This document shows positions 50,133-59,780 of a stretch of 64,000 bases of DNA, piece by piece. The first letter of the stretch is position 1. Every line of letters starts with the position of its first letter. This DNA comes from Microvirga sp. (GTDB lineage Bacteria; Pseudomonadota; Alphaproteobacteria; Rhizobiales; Beijerinckiaceae): the NCBI RefSeq assembly GCF_014699075.1, contig NZ_JACXAB010000001.1, positions 1-64,000 of the forward strand. The letters are read 5' to 3'. Under the pieces are notes generated by a model. That model was not told the origin of the DNA, made no database searches, and saw only the letters and a list, made by a program, of their open reading frames with translations. Position numbers and translations under genes: made by a program.

Positions 50133-50172
50133 CTGTCATCCCGGGCTTGGCTACGCCGCCCCGGGGTGACAG
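50133..50172. repeat. short dispersed palindrome, E-like
   Basis: CTGTCATCCCGGGCTTGGC... and ...CCCCGGGGTGACAG form a hairpin between the convergent MaoC and apt genes. It resembles the GTCATCCCGGA repeats at 56859 and 57066 and may end both transcripts. Confidence 0.55.
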
Positions 50173-50181
50173 TGTGTGGCG

Positions 50182-50727
50182 TCAATGCCCCTCGAAGCTC
50201 ACGAGGCTGCGCACCTCGACGCCGAGATCGCGCAGCTTCCGGGCTCCGCCGAGATCGGGCAGGTCGATGATGAAGCAGGCGGCCACGATGTTCGCCCCCA
50301 TCTGGCGCAGGAGCTGGGTGGCGGCGACCGCCGTCCCGCCGGTGGCGATGAGGTCGTCCACGAGGATCACCCGCTCGTCCTGACCGATGGCATCCGTGTG
50401 GATCTCCATTTCGTCGACGCCGTATTCCAGCGAATAGGCGATCCGCACCGTCTCGTGGGGCAGCTTGCCCTTTTTGCGGATCGGCACGAAGCCGGAGGAG
50501 AGTTGGTGCGCGATGGCTCCGCCGAGAATGAATCCGCGCGCCTCGATGCCCGCCACCTTGTCGACGCGACCGCCCGCGAAAGGATGGACGAGTTCGTCCA
50601 CGGAGCGCCGGAAGGCCCGCGCGTCGCCCAGCAGGGTCGTGATGTCGCGGAACACGATGCCCGGCTTGGGATAATCCGGGATCGAGCGGATCGCGGCCTT
50701 CAGGTCGGTGAGGAGACGCTGGTCCAT
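50182..50727 (-). CDS. apt: adenine phosphoribosyltransferase
   Basis: The 181-residue enzyme has [16 protein letters not shown] at the start, [23 protein letters not shown] and the PRPP motif [18 protein letters not shown]. It makes AMP from adenine and PRPP. The upstream mtnP gene on the same strand releases adenine from methylthioadenosine, so the two form a salvage pair. Confidence 0.95.
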   Translation of the reverse strand: MDQRLLTDLKAAIRSIPDYPKPGIVFRDITTLLGDARAFRRSVDELVHPFAGGRVDKVAGIEARGFILGGAIAHQLSSGFVPIRKKGKLPHETVRIAYSLEYGVDEMEIHTDAIGQDERVILVDDLIATGGTAVAATQLLRQMGANIVAACFIIDLPDLGGARKLRDLGVEVRSLVSFEGH

Positions 50728-50770
50728 GGGTTCAAGCCTGCCTGAGTGTTTGACGACGATGGGTCCGTGA

Positions 50771-51655
50771 TCACGCTTTGGAAGGGTTTAGCACCCGGCC
50801 CGCCACCGCATCCAACTTTTTCAGCAGTTCCGGATCGCGCGCGGATGGCGCCGTCATGACGGCACCCTCAAGCGCCTGGTCGGAACCGGCAGGGCACGGC
50901 TCGTGCTCGGCTGGGAAGTCGCGGGCGACGCGGGCCACGAGGCGCGCGACCTTGGCGGCGTTCTGCTGCGCCACGGCAACAACGGAGGCTACATCGACAT
51001 GGTCGTGCTCCGGGTGCCAGCAATCGTAGTCCGTCACCATGGCGATGGTCGCGTAGGTGATCTCGGCCTCGCGGGCGAGCTTGGCCTCCGGCATCGCCGT
51101 CATGCCGATCACGTCGTAGCCGAGTCCCTTGTAGGTGATCGACTCGGCGTAAGTGGAGAATTGCGGACCTTCGATGCAGACCAGCGTGCCGCCCAGCGCA
51201 AACGGAATGTCCTCGGCCAAAGCGGCATCGGCGATGCGCTGGCGCAGCAGAGGGCCAACCGGATGAGCCATGGGCACATGGGCCACGCAACCCTGGCCGA
51301 AGAAGGAGCTCTCGCGCTTGTGGGTGCGGTCCACATACTGGTCCACCAGCACGAAGAAGCCTGGGTGGTACTCGTGCTTGAACGAACCGACCGCCGAGAC
51401 CGAGATCAGGTCGGTGACGCCGGCTCGCTTCATCACGTCGATATTGGCCCGGTAGTTGATGTCGGAGGGCGACAGGCGATGGCCGCGTCCGTGGCGGGGG
51501 AGGAACGCAATCGTCGTTCCGCCGATGCGGCCAATGCGCAAAATGTCGGAGGGCTCGCCCCAGGGGGACGTGATGCGCTCCTCGCACATGTCCTCAAGGC
51601 CCGGCAGATCATAGACCCCCGATCCGCCGATGATTCCTAGAACCGCCTTCGTCAT
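50771..51655 (-). CDS. mtnP: S-methyl-5'-thioadenosine phosphorylase
   Basis: The 294-residue enzyme of the PNP/MTAP family has [72 protein letters not shown] and the adenine-specific [13 protein letters not shown]. It splits methylthioadenosine with phosphate into adenine and methylthioribose-1-phosphate. apt lies 43 bases downstream on the same strand, which supports an adenine-recycling operon. Confidence 0.94.
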   Translation of the reverse strand: MTKAVLGIIGGSGVYDLPGLEDMCEERITSPWGEPSDILRIGRIGGTTIAFLPRHGRGHRLSPSDINYRANIDVMKRAGVTDLISVSAVGSFKHEYHPGFFVLVDQYVDRTHKRESSFFGQGCVAHVPMAHPVGPLLRQRIADAALAEDIPFALGGTLVCIEGPQFSTYAESITYKGLGYDVIGMTAMPEAKLAREAEITYATIAMVTDYDCWHPEHDHVDVASVVAVAQQNAAKVARLVARVARDFPAEHEPCPAGSDQALEGAVMTAPSARDPELLKKLDAVAGRVLNPSKA

Positions 51656-51736
51656 GCTCGTCCTCGTATACCAGGGGCTGTTAAGGGCCTGTCATAGCCG
51701 AGGAAGGCCTACGTCCCAAGTGTCACCTGCCAAGCC

Positions 51737-52351
51737 TCACCTCGTGGTCAGCGGAATCGAGGCGATCTCGTCGGTCCTGAGACAGGGAAAAAGCGTCTCG
51801 CGAACAAGCCTGATCTGCGTCACCGGCGCCGTGATGGAGACGGGCAGGCTCTCGATGCGCCCGACCGCATCGTCCGGAATGGAGGCTCCCGTCGGGTAGC
51901 GGGCCAGGGTCGCGTGGATGAGATCGTAGATGATCGGCTGATGACCCGGCGGCGGGGGAATATCACGGACGATCCTGTTCCGAATGGCGTCAATCAGCCC
52001 GGTCTCCTCGGTCGCGGTCGCGATGATGGCCGTGTCGGTGACCTTGAGGCGGGAGAACCGCAGTTCCAGAGACTGGTGACCGGCACAGAGATCCTCCAGG
52101 AGACTCTGACTTTGTCGTGCGATGCCCTGCCAGTAGGCGGCCTTGTCGAAAGAGCCTCTCACCGGAACCAGGGGATAAATAGTGACATGCAGCCCGTGCT
52201 TCGGTCCGATATGCAACGGCTCCGGCCAGTGCTCGGCAATTTTCCGCTGCACCGCCTCGAAGGCGTCGCGGGTTTCAGGCTCAAGGCTCGGCTGAACGTG
52301 GTAGGCGAGGCAGGGCTTTCCCCAGATGTCGTCGGCGATCGTCTGCAGCAT
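51737..52351 (-). CDS. 2H phosphoesterase (2'-5' RNA ligase-like) protein
   Basis: The 204-residue protein shows the two HxT/S motifs of the 2H superfamily: HGLHVTIYPL near residue 57 and DLIHATLARY near 150. Members hydrolyse cyclic phosphodiesters in RNA or nucleotides; the substrate here is unknown. An in-frame stop lies nine codons before the ATG at 52351, so the start is fixed within that window. It lies between the mtnP and bc1 genes on the same strand. Confidence 0.78.
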   Translation of the reverse strand: MLQTIADDIWGKPCLAYHVQPSLEPETRDAFEAVQRKIAEHWPEPLHIGPKHGLHVTIYPLVPVRGSFDKAAYWQGIARQSQSLLEDLCAGHQSLELRFSRLKVTDTAIIATATEETGLIDAIRNRIVRDIPPPPGHQPIIYDLIHATLARYPTGASIPDDAVGRIESLPVSITAPVTQIRLVRETLFPCLRTDEIASIPLTTR

Positions 52352-52393
52352 CGCCTCGAAATAGGGCTGCCGTCACACGCTGTCACCCAATAA

Positions 52394-52417
52394 AGAAAAA
52401 GGCCCCTTTCGGGGCCT
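52394..52417 (-). terminator. intrinsic terminator of the bc1 operon
   Basis: AGGCCCC-TTTC-GGGGCCT is a perfect 7-bp hairpin; on the minus strand a TTTTTC run follows. It ends the cytochrome c1 gene. Confidence 0.85.
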
Positions 52418-52429
52418 CGTTCTCGATCT

Positions 52430-53314
52430 TTACGGATTGTGCGTCATCGGGGGTGTGGCGTGGCCTTCGACCTCGCCGCCCACGCGGGCCCAGATCTTCT
52501 TCTTGGTGAAGTAGAGCAGGCCTGCGAGCACGATCAGGAACAGCATGACCTGGAATCCGAGACGCTTGCGGGCCTCGAGATGCGGTTCCGCGGTCCAGAC
52601 GAGGAAAGCCGTTACGTCGCGGGCATACTGGTCGACCGTCTCCGGCACCTGAGGCTGTCCGGCCTCATTCTTCGGATACTCGACCTGCCCGTCGCTGAGC
52701 GGCTTCGGCATCGCGATCACGTGGCCCGGATAATACTCGTTGTAGTGACCACCCTCCGGCACTTTGAAGCCCTGCGGAGCCTCATGATAGCCGTTGAGGA
52801 GCGCTGTGAGATAATCCGCACCGTTCTCGGAATACTGACGGAAGATATCCGTGATCCACCAGGGAAAACCGCGCTCATAGGTGCGGGCCTTGGCCATCAG
52901 GGACAGGTCCGGCGGAGCCTTGCCGCCGTTGGCCGCGGCCGCCGCATTCTCGTTCGGGAACGGCGACGGGAAGCGGTCGGCCGCACGGCCGGGGCGCTCG
53001 AACATGTCACCCGCATCGTTCGGGCCGTCCTGGATCTTGTACTCGGCTGCCAGAGCACGAACCTGGGCTTCGGAGAACTCCGGACCGCCGGGTGCCGACA
53101 GGTTGCGGAACGCGACATAGCTCAGGCCATGGCAGGAGGCGCAGACCTCCCGATAGACCTTGAAGCCGCGCTGGAGCTGGGCCCGGTCGAAGGTGCCGAA
53201 CGGTCCCTGGAAGCTCCACTTGAGCTGCGGCGGGACCGGGGTCTCGCCGGCAGCGAAGGCCGGAGCGGAGAGGCCGAGAACGGCCGCAGCGATGAGAAGG
53301 ATACGCTTCATCAT
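52430..53314 (-). CDS. petC: cytochrome c1 of the bc1 complex
   Basis: The 294-residue protein has a signal peptide (RILLIAAAVLGLSAPAFAA), the haem c site CASCH at residues 58-62, a Met ligand in HVIAMPKPL, and a C-terminal membrane anchor (VMLFLIVLAGLLYFTKKKIW). It passes electrons from the Rieske centre to cytochrome c on the periplasmic face. GAGG is eight bases before the ATG at 53314. It is the last gene of petABC and is followed by a strong terminator. Confidence 0.95.
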   Translation of the reverse strand: MMKRILLIAAAVLGLSAPAFAAGETPVPPQLKWSFQGPFGTFDRAQLQRGFKVYREVCASCHGLSYVAFRNLSAPGGPEFSEAQVRALAAEYKIQDGPNDAGDMFERPGRAADRFPSPFPNENAAAAANGGKAPPDLSLMAKARTYERGFPWWITDIFRQYSENGADYLTALLNGYHEAPQGFKVPEGGHYNEYYPGHVIAMPKPLSDGQVEYPKNEAGQPQVPETVDQYARDVTAFLVWTAEPHLEARKRLGFQVMLFLIVLAGLLYFTKKKIWARVGGEVEGHATPPMTHNP

Positions 53315-53337
53315 GATGTTTTCCTCAACGCTTCCGT

Positions 53338-54618
53338 TCAGCCCTTGGACTGCGGTTCGGCATTGGCGCCGGCCGGCATGCCAGCCCCGCCCTTCTGCAC
53401 GCCCATGACGGATTCGAGGATCGAATTCGGCAGCGGCAGCGGACGCTCGACGAAGCCGAGCACCGGAAGGACGATCAGGAAGTGGGCGAAATAGTAGACC
53501 GTGCAGATCTGGGACGCGATCACGTACCAGCCCTCCGCCGGGCGGGAACCCAGCCAGCCGAGCACGAGGCACACAGCCACGAAGACCCAGAAGAACTGCT
53601 TGTAGAGCGGACGGTAGGCGGTGGAGCGCACCTTGGAGGTATCGAGCCAGGGCATGAACACCCAGATCACGATGGCCGCGCCCATGGCGAGGACGCCACC
53701 GAGCTTGTCGGGAATGGCGCGCAGGATCGCGTAGAACGGCAGGAAGTACCATTCCGGCACGATGTGCGCGGGCGTCACGGCCGGGTTCGCCGGGATGTAG
53801 TTGTCCGCATGGCCGAGATAGTTCGGCATGTAGAACACCCAATAGGCGAAGAAGATCAGGAACACGACGACGGCGAAGATGTCCTTGATCGTGGCATAAG
53901 GCGTGAACGGAACCGCGTCCTTGCCCGACTTGATCGGAATGCCGGTCGGGTTGTTCTGGCCCGGCACGTGCAGCGCCCAGATGTGCAGGGCGACGACGCC
54001 CGCGATCATGAAGGGCAGCAGGTAGTGCAGGGAGAAGAAGCGGTTGAGCGTCGGGTTGCCCACGGAATAGCCGCCCCAGAGGTAGCTGACGATGGTCTCG
54101 CCGACGAGGGGGATCGCCGAGAAGAGGTTGGTGATCACGGTGGCGCCCCAGAAGCTCATCTGGCCCCAGGGAAGCACGTAGCCCATGAAGGCGGTGGCCA
54201 TCATGAGGATGAAGATGATCACGCCGAGGATGTACAGAACCTCGCGGGGTGCCTTGTAGGAGCCGTAGTAGAAGTTCCGGAAAATGTGGAGATAGACGGC
54301 GATGAAGAACATCGACGCGCCGTTGGCGTGCAGATAGCGGATCAGCCAGCCATAGTTCACGTCGCGCATGATATGCTCGACGGATTGGAAGGCCATCCCG
54401 GCGTTCGGGGTGTAGTACATCGCCAGGAACACGCCCGTCACGATCTGCGCGACGAGCATGAAGGACAGGATGGCGCCGAAGGTCCAGAAATAGGTCAGGT
54501 TCCGCGGAACCGGGAACGCGACGAACGAGGAGTGGACGAGGCCCGCGATCGGCAGGCGGCTCTCGAACCACCGACCGAAGGCGCTCTTGGGAACGTAAGT
54601 TGTGGGATGCTGGCTCAT
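53338..54618 (-). CDS. petB: cytochrome b of the bc1 complex
   Basis: The 426-residue membrane protein has eight helices with the four haem histidines ([20 protein letters not shown] and [22 protein letters not shown]) and the Qo-site [13 protein letters not shown]. It oxidises ubiquinol at Qo and reduces quinone at Qi. The start MSQHP fits the family. It lies between petA (25 bases upstream) and petC (23 bases downstream). Confidence 0.96.
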   Translation of the reverse strand: MSQHPTTYVPKSAFGRWFESRLPIAGLVHSSFVAFPVPRNLTYFWTFGAILSFMLVAQIVTGVFLAMYYTPNAGMAFQSVEHIMRDVNYGWLIRYLHANGASMFFIAVYLHIFRNFYYGSYKAPREVLYILGVIIFILMMATAFMGYVLPWGQMSFWGATVITNLFSAIPLVGETIVSYLWGGYSVGNPTLNRFFSLHYLLPFMIAGVVALHIWALHVPGQNNPTGIPIKSGKDAVPFTPYATIKDIFAVVVFLIFFAYWVFYMPNYLGHADNYIPANPAVTPAHIVPEWYFLPFYAILRAIPDKLGGVLAMGAAIVIWVFMPWLDTSKVRSTAYRPLYKQFFWVFVAVCLVLGWLGSRPAEGWYVIASQICTVYYFAHFLIVLPVLGFVERPLPLPNSILESVMGVQKGGAGMPAGANAEPQSKG

Positions 54619-54643
54619 GTGTATCGCCTGATCGTCGCTTAGG

Positions 54644-55207
54644 TTACGCCGTGGCTTCTTGGCCGATGATGACCTTCGTGTCGGACGCGAAGGCATAAGG
54701 CGGGATCGGAAGATTGATCGGCGCCGGGCCGCCGCGGACGCGGCCGGAGGTATCGAACACCGAGCCGTGGCAGGGGCAGAACCAGCCGTTGTACTCGCCG
54801 GAGTTGCCCAGCGGCACGCAGCCGAGATGGGTGCAGTTGCCATAGACGACGAGCCACTGCGCCTTGCCGTCCTTCACGCGGGCCGCGTCGGGCTGCGGGT
54901 CGCGCAGGGAGGCAACGTTCACGTCCGCTGCAGCCTTGATCTCGTCCGGGGTGCGGTGGCGGATGAAGATCAGCTTGCCGCGCCAGAACACCTTCACGAT
55001 CTGGCCTTCGGCGATCGGAGCCAGGTCGACTTCGACGGGGGCGCCGGCCGCCACCGTCGCCGCATCGGGCGCCAGGGACTGGACGAAGGGCCATACCAGG
55101 GTGGCTCCGCCGATCGCGGCGGCGGCGCCCGTGGCGATGTACAGAAAATCGCGCCGTGTCGGCTCAGCGACATGAGTGGTGGTCTCGGCCACTTGGCTCT
55201 CCAGCAT
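54644..55207 (-). CDS. petA: Rieske iron-sulfur subunit of the bc1 complex
   Basis: The 187-residue protein has a Tat-type signal anchor ([22 protein letters not shown]) and the 2Fe-2S ligand boxes CTHLGC and CPCHGS. It carries electrons from ubiquinol to cytochrome c1. It is the first gene of the operon. The 256-base gap to trmL holds the divergent promoters. Confidence 0.96.
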   Translation of the reverse strand: MLESQVAETTTHVAEPTRRDFLYIATGAAAAIGGATLVWPFVQSLAPDAATVAAGAPVEVDLAPIAEGQIVKVFWRGKLIFIRHRTPDEIKAAADVNVASLRDPQPDAARVKDGKAQWLVVYGNCTHLGCVPLGNSGEYNGWFCPCHGSVFDTSGRVRGGPAPINLPIPPYAFASDTKVIIGQEATA

Positions 55208-55463
55208 TGGTCAAAAAACGAGAACCGCGCATCGGCAATGCCTTGGTAACCCGGGCATTCGGCTCACGCACTCCGATATGGAATGCGACAACGCGCGCGC
55301 AATGCGACTGGGAGTCGCCGCGCGGTGGCTCTTTGGCACGGTCAAGCCCGCCTGTCCATAGCCGGATTGGAGTTGTTCCAGCCTGTGCCTCAAAATGCCG
55401 CCGACCCGGCAGCCAACACGTCGCTCCCTTGACGGCGAGGCGCGTTGCCACGATGACGAACCC
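55208..55463. other. divergent promoter region, petABC / trmL-hemF
   Basis: There is no gene in these bases. The region contains the petA promoter on the minus strand and the trmL leader on the plus strand. I looked for a TGACATA-type palindrome like the petP operator at 16032 and found none, so direct PetP control is not supported by this window. Confidence 0.4.
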
Positions 55464-55943
55464 ATGCCCCGTCTTGCCATCTACCAGCCGGACATCCCGC
55501 AGAACACCGGCACCATGCTGCGCCTGTCGGCCTGCCTCGGCGTGCCGGTCGAGATCATCGAACCTGCGGCATTCGACGTCTCCGACCGCAACCTGCGCCG
55601 CTCCGGCATGGATTATCTCAACCATGCGGCGATCACCCGTCACATCTCCTGGCGGGCCTTCGAGGCCTGGCGGCAGGAGACCGGGGGCCGCCTCGTCCTC
55701 GCCACCACCAAGGGGGCGATCCCCTATGCGGATTTTGCGTACCGGCTTGACGACATCATCCTGGTCGGGCGGGAATCCGCCGGCGTGCCGGAGGAGGTCC
55801 ATGCGGCAGCCGATGCGCGGATCCTCATTCCCATGCAGCCCGGGATGCGCTCCCTCAACGTGGCCGTGACCGCTGCCATGATCCTGGGCGAGTCCCTAAG
55901 GCAGACCCGTTCGTTTCCCGTTCCCGCCCCTTCCGAGATGTGA
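55464..55943 (+). CDS. trmL: tRNA (cytidine(34)-2'-O)-methyltransferase
   Basis: The 159-residue SPOUT enzyme has [18 protein letters not shown] at the start, [18 protein letters not shown] and the knot ending [20 protein letters not shown]. It 2'-O-methylates the wobble base of tRNA-Leu in E. coli. The ATG at 55464 has a weak ribosome site, but the product starts exactly where the family does. hemF follows after 11 bases. Confidence 0.92.
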   Translation: MPRLAIYQPDIPQNTGTMLRLSACLGVPVEIIEPAAFDVSDRNLRRSGMDYLNHAAITRHISWRAFEAWRQETGGRLVLATTKGAIPYADFAYRLDDIILVGRESAGVPEEVHAAADARILIPMQPGMRSLNVAVTAAMILGESLRQTRSFPVPAPSEM

Positions 55944-55954
55944 GGCAAGACCTG

Positions 55955-56851
55955 ATGACCGACCAAGCCGCCGTGGCGCGCCTGCAGACCGAAGCCCCCG
56001 TCTGGTTCGCGCTGCTGCGCGACCGGATCTGCGCTGCTTTCGAGGCCCTGGAGGACGAGGTGACAGGCCCCCTCCCCCCGGAAGCGTCCGAGCCCGGCCG
56101 CTTCGAGCGCACCCCCTGGGAGCGCAAGGACCACAGCGGCGCGGCCGGCGGCGGGGGCGTCATGTCCATGATGAAGGGCCGGGTGTTCGAGAAGGTGGGC
56201 GTGCACGTCTCGACCGTCCATGGGGAGTTCGCGCCCGAGTTCCGCGGCCAGATCCCCGGATCGGACCAGGACCCGCGCTTCTGGGCCGGCGGCATCTCGC
56301 TCATCGCCCATCCCTGGAACCCGAACGTGCCGACCGTTCACATGAACACCCGCTTTGTGGTGACCACGAAGCCCTGGTTCGGCGGCGGGGCGGACCTCAC
56401 CCCCGTGCTCGAAAGGCGGCGCACCCAAGAAGACCCGGACACGGTCCTGTTCCACGAGGCCCTGGAACGGGCCTGCAGCGCCCACGCGCCGGAGGGATCC
56501 TATGAAAAGTACAAGTCATGGTGCGACGAGTACTTCTTCCTGAAGCACCGCAACGAGCCGCGCGGCATCGGCGGCATCTTCTACGACTATCACTGGACCG
56601 GGAACCCGGACGAGGATTTCGCCTTCACCCGCAACGTGGGCGAGGCCTTCCTCAAGGTCTATCCCGAAATCGTCCGCCGCAATGTCAGCAAGCCCTGGTC
56701 CGAGGAGGACCGTATCGAGCAGCAGGTGCGGCGCGGACGCTATGTGGAGTTCAACCTGCTCTACGACCGGGGCACGATCTTCGGCCTGAAGACCGGCGGC
56801 AACATCGCGTCGATCCTGTCCTCCATGCCGCCCATGGTAAGGTGGCCCTGA
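55955..56851 (+). CDS. hemF: oxygen-dependent coproporphyrinogen III oxidase
   Basis: The 298-residue enzyme has the HemF signature: [56 protein letters not shown], and [21 protein letters not shown]. It makes protoporphyrinogen IX from coproporphyrinogen III with O2. The ATG at 55955 with GAGG ten bases upstream is preferred; a GTG at 55940 overlapping the trmL stop is possible. Haem made here feeds the cytochromes next door. Confidence 0.95.
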   Translation: MTDQAAVARLQTEAPVWFALLRDRICAAFEALEDEVTGPLPPEASEPGRFERTPWERKDHSGAAGGGGVMSMMKGRVFEKVGVHVSTVHGEFAPEFRGQIPGSDQDPRFWAGGISLIAHPWNPNVPTVHMNTRFVVTTKPWFGGGADLTPVLERRRTQEDPDTVLFHEALERACSAHAPEGSYEKYKSWCDEYFFLKHRNEPRGIGGIFYDYHWTGNPDEDFAFTRNVGEAFLKVYPEIVRRNVSKPWSEEDRIEQQVRRGRYVEFNLLYDRGTIFGLKTGGNIASILSSMPPMVRWP

Positions 56852-56858
56852 GTGAAAT

Positions 56859-57105
56859 CCCGTCATCCCGGACGGCGTAGCCGATCCGGGATCGTGTGCA
56901 GGAGGTAGCGCCTTAAACTCAACGCTGTCATCCCCGCGCAGGCGGGGATCCATAACCGCTAACGTTTCAGAAGAGAGCGAGCAACGTCGCGCTTCGTTAT
57001 GCCTCGTCGGCGGTTATGGATCTTGAGCTCTGCTGCGCAGCCCCGGGATGACAATGTTGGATTGGTTTACGCGATCCCGGATCGGCTTTGCCGTCCGGGA
57101 TGACG
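56859..57105. repeat. composite intergenic repeat, types E + D + E
   Basis: CGTCATCCCGGACGGCGTAG... (E), then GTCATCCCCGCGCAGGCGGGG, CCATAACCGC, a variable centre, and ...GGTTATGGATC...CCCGGGATGAC (D), then a second E unit in reverse (GGATCGGCTTTGCCGTCCGG). The E-D order equals that at 18719-18923. No gene is supported between hemF and cca. Confidence 0.75.
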
Positions 57106-57139
57106 CTGTTGGTCAGCTTGTCAAAGAGCCAGCGCCTTC

Positions 57140-57434
57140 GGGCCCGAGGCTGGGAAGCCTCAGGCCGTCAAGTCAATCGAGGGTGGCGCGTTGGGCAGCC
57201 CGGCTCGATGTGGTGTGTGGAAGGTGAGAGCCAGACTGCTCATCACGCGCGGTTTGTTTCAGCGGACCTGGAGGCATGCCAGATCGGCCACCTGCGATCA
57301 CAGGCTTGCGAGGCCTGCGGCAGGACCGCTCCTCGCCCCACTCTTGCGACGCCTCGCGAGCGCGCCCCTCATCGGGCGAGGATGTCCATACCTATAGCCG
57401 AGCTTAGGAGAATTGTCAAGAACAAAATGGGAAC
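57140..57434 (-). repeat. ~290-bp duplicated element, copy 2 (inverted)
   Basis: The reverse complement matches 783-1075 along its length. Identical blocks include the run from GCGCGCTCGCGAGG to GGTCCGCTGAAACAAACC, split by a small variable hairpin loop, and the CGAGCCGGGCTGCCC block. Its promoter-like pair is TTGACA-N17-TATAGG, better than copy 1. The distal hairpin (GCCTGAGGC...GCCTCGGGC) has a different sequence from that of copy 1 in the same place. Confidence 0.75.
57391..57419 (-). promoter_or_regulatory. sigma70-like promoter inside duplicated element, copy 2
   Basis: On the minus strand, TTGACA (57414-57419) and TATAGG (57391-57396) are 17 bases apart, almost a perfect sigma70 promoter. 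It would direct transcription into the body of the element. Confidence 0.6.
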
Positions 57435-57448
57435 ATGCACAGCGCCTG

Positions 57449-57570
57449 CCCTCTCCCCTTTGCGGGAGAGGGTGGCCTGCGCAGCAGGCCGGGAGAGGGG
57501 CAGTGCTCAACCGGACTCCCCCTCTCCCGGCTCACTCCGTTCGCCACCCTCCCCCGCACAGGGGGGAGGG
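57449..57570. repeat. hairpin-rich CCCTCTCCC repeat
   Basis: CCCTCTCCCCTTTGCGGGAGAGGG, GGCCTGCGCAGCAGGCC and CCCTCCCCCGCACAGGGGGGAGGG are three consecutive hairpins of a type common in alphaproteobacterial intergenic DNA. It lies upstream of the cca 3' end. Confidence 0.6.
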
Positions 57571-57643
57571 TTCACGCGCCTCACCCTGCCCGCGATCCGG
57601 GACCGACTTCGCCGTTTGGGGTGAAACTAAGGACGACGGCAAC

Positions 57644-58891
57644 CTAGGCCCGCTGCAGCATCCGTTTGAGCAGTTCTTGGGCATAGCTCGCGTCGGTTCG
57701 GCAGCCCTCCGCCAGCCAAGCCTGCCGGGCCTGGGCAAGCATTTGGCCGATCTTCGGCCCCTTCGGAACGCCGCCCTCAACGAGATGGGCCCCGCGCAGG
57801 GGAAAAACCGGCACAGGCTCGGCGCCGTTGCGGTAACGAGCGAGCGCCCCGTGAGCATCGTCGTGGACCACGGGAAACGGCTCTCCGGCTGTTGCCGCCA
57901 GAGCAATACCGAGAGCCTCTGGCTCGTGATCCGCCACCAAGCGGCGGATGGTTGCGGCATCGAGCGGCAGGGCCCAGGTCTTGAGAAGGCTGAGAAGCCC
58001 GGCATAGGCGATGAGCTTCCTTTGCTCATCGTTGGACAGCCGAAGCTGCTCGCGCAGGCGTTCCACATCTTGCTCCACCAGAACGGCGAGAGCCGCCAGA
58101 CGCCAGATCGCAGCAGGGTCGTCCTTGTCATAGGCCACCACGCGTCTGAAGCGCCCCAACTCGGCGACGCCGCCGAGCAGTCCAGTAAGGAAGCCGTGAT
58201 CGGCGAGAATGCGGATCGTCTCCTCCGCCCGCCGCGCGACGAGAAGCTTGAGGAGCTCGTGCCGGATCCGCTCCTTCGAGAGGATGGCCAATCCCTGGCG
58301 CTCGGCGCCCGAGGCAGCAAGGCCCTCGGCGTCAGGTTCGCCTTGCGCATATTCCGCATGGAAGCGGAAGAACCTCATGATGCGCAGGTAATCCTCGCGG
58401 ATCCGGATGCGCGGCTCGCCGATGAAGCGCACCCGCCGGGCGGCAAGATCCGCCTCGCCGCCGGTGTAGTCGTAGAGCTGCCCGTCGAGCCCCAGGGACA
58501 GGGCGTTGATGGTGAAGTCCCGCCGCCTGGCATCGCGGACGAAATCGCGCCCGAAATGCACCACCGCATGGCGCCCGTCGGTTTCCACATCCTCGCGCAG
58601 GGTCGTGATCTCGAAAGGCTCGCCGCCGACGATCACCGTGATCGTGCCGTGCTCGATGCCTGTGGGCACTGCTTTGAACCCAGCCCGCTTCGCCCGCTCC
58701 ATGATGGCCTCGGGCAACACGGTCGTGGTGCAGTCCACCTCGGTCACCGGGCGTCCGAGCAGGGCATTGCGCACGGCGCCGCCCACGATGCGCGTCTCCT
58801 CGGCCCCATCGTTGAAGACCTCAAGGAGACGGCGCAGTTCAGGGCGCTGAAGAAGGGTCGTCAGCGCCTGTCGGCTCAGGGCTTCGGTCAC
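57644..58891 (-). CDS. cca: CCA tRNA nucleotidyltransferase
   Basis: The 415-residue class II enzyme has the head motif RIVGGAVRNALLGRPVTEVDCTTT, RRDFTINALSLGLDG, and the neck helix RIREDYLRIMRFFRFHA, followed by a long helical body. It adds CCA to tRNA 3' ends. In the catalytic DxD the first residue is Glu (TEVD), a conservative change. The GTG start at 58891 overlaps the upstream stop codon by four bases. Confidence 0.92.
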   Translation of the reverse strand: MTEALSRQALTTLLQRPELRRLLEVFNDGAEETRIVGGAVRNALLGRPVTEVDCTTTVLPEAIMERAKRAGFKAVPTGIEHGTITVIVGGEPFEITTLREDVETDGRHAVVHFGRDFVRDARRRDFTINALSLGLDGQLYDYTGGEADLAARRVRFIGEPRIRIREDYLRIMRFFRFHAEYAQGEPDAEGLAASGAERQGLAILSKERIRHELLKLLVARRAEETIRILADHGFLTGLLGGVAELGRFRRVVAYDKDDPAAIWRLAALAVLVEQDVERLREQLRLSNDEQRKLIAYAGLLSLLKTWALPLDAATIRRLVADHEPEALGIALAATAGEPFPVVHDDAHGALARYRNGAEPVPVFPLRGAHLVEGGVPKGPKIGQMLAQARQAWLAEGCRTDASYAQELLKRMLQRA

Positions 58892-59145
58892 TGAAAATGT
58901 CCCGGAACGACGCGACCGTTCTCGATGCGCGTCGGCACATAGGCGCCGGTCTGCCGCTCTTCGAGGAGCCCTGCTGCGACGAGCGAAATGACCACGAAGC
59001 TCAAGCCTGCAATCGTGAGCCACACGGACTGGCTGCTCCAGTGGGACCAGAGCAGAGGATTGCGCCGACGGATCACGAGATAGATGCCGAACAAGACGAA
59101 AGGCAGCAGGAACAGCACCAAACCCTGAACGACCGCCCGTGTCAT
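58888..59145 (-). CDS. DUF6111 family membrane protein
   Basis: The 85-residue protein has two membrane helices (about 5-25 and 41-60) and a polar tail with ERQTGAYVPTRIENGRVVPGHF. Its position between nudL and cca, overlapping both by four bases, is the usual place for this family in Hyphomicrobiales as I recall it. Its function is unknown. Confidence 0.8.
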   Translation of the reverse strand: MTRAVVQGLVLFLLPFVLFGIYLVIRRRNPLLWSHWSSQSVWLTIAGLSFVVISLVAAGLLEERQTGAYVPTRIENGRVVPGHFQ

Positions 59146-59780
59146 GAACCGTAGAGCCTCTCATAAAGATTGCGGATGATGCCCGCCGTCACGCCCCAGA
59201 TGTAGCGTCCCTCATAGGGCATTGCATAGTAGCGCCGCAGCCGCCCCTTGAACTCGCGGGAATGGAGCTCGTGGCGCGCGGGATCCATGAGGAAGTTCAG
59301 CGGCACCTCGAAGGCATCGGCCACCTCCCCGTGATTGACGGCAAGCGTGTAGGAGGGCGACACCCGGGCCACCACCGGCATCACCAGGTAATTCGTGGTG
59401 GACAGGTAAGGATCGAGGTAGCCGAGCGGGCTGATGAAGCGGCTGTCGAGGCCGATCTCCTCCATGGCCTCGCGGCAGGCGGCCTCCAGGATGGAGGCAT
59501 CGGTCGGGTCGACCCGGCCGCCCGGAAAGGCGATCTGTCCGGAATGCTGGCGCAGATGCGCGGCGCGCTCGGTCAGGAGCAGCATCGGCTCGTCGCGCAT
59601 GACCACGGGCACCAGCACCGCGGCAGGCTTCGGCGTCAGCGGATAGACCAGCGGCACGTCGTCGAGGCTGTGATCGCCGCGCGGATCCGCCAAGGCTTCC
59701 TCGGCGTGCGGCGGCTCCGGCCGCAGCCGCTCGGCCGCCAGCGTCAGGAAGTCCGGTTCGTCGTGGGGAGCAAGGCGCAT
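59142..59780 (-). CDS. CoA pyrophosphatase (NudL-type Nudix hydrolase)
   Basis: The 212-residue protein has the UPF0035 motif LLTERAAHLRQHSGQIAFPGGR immediately before the Nudix box, with GGRVDPTDAS and REAMEEIGL. That combination marks the CoA-specific group, which splits CoA into 4'-phosphopantetheine and adenosine-3',5'-bisphosphate. The ATG at 59780 overlaps the DUF1285 stop by one base. Its own end overlaps the DUF6111 gene by four. Confidence 0.9.
   Translation of the reverse strand: MRLAPHDEPDFLTLAAERLRPEPPHAEEALADPRGDHSLDDVPLVYPLTPKPAAVLVPVVMRDEPMLLLTERAAHLRQHSGQIAFPGGRVDPTDASILEAACREAMEEIGLDSRFISPLGYLDPYLSTTNYLVMPVVARVSPSYTLAVNHGEVADAFEVPLNFLMDPARHELHSREFKGRLRRYYAMPYEGRYIWGVTAGIIRNLYERLYGS

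Noticed and set aside
52430..54571. 713-codon frame that would fuse a peptide ahead of cytochrome c1
   Set aside because: The first 400 codons are an out-of-frame reading of the cytochrome b gene. Cytochrome c1 has its own signal peptide and ribosome site at 53314.
53482..54642. 386-codon plus-strand open frame
   Set aside because: Antisense to cytochrome b. The His/Glu/Arg-rich translation is a codon-bias artefact.
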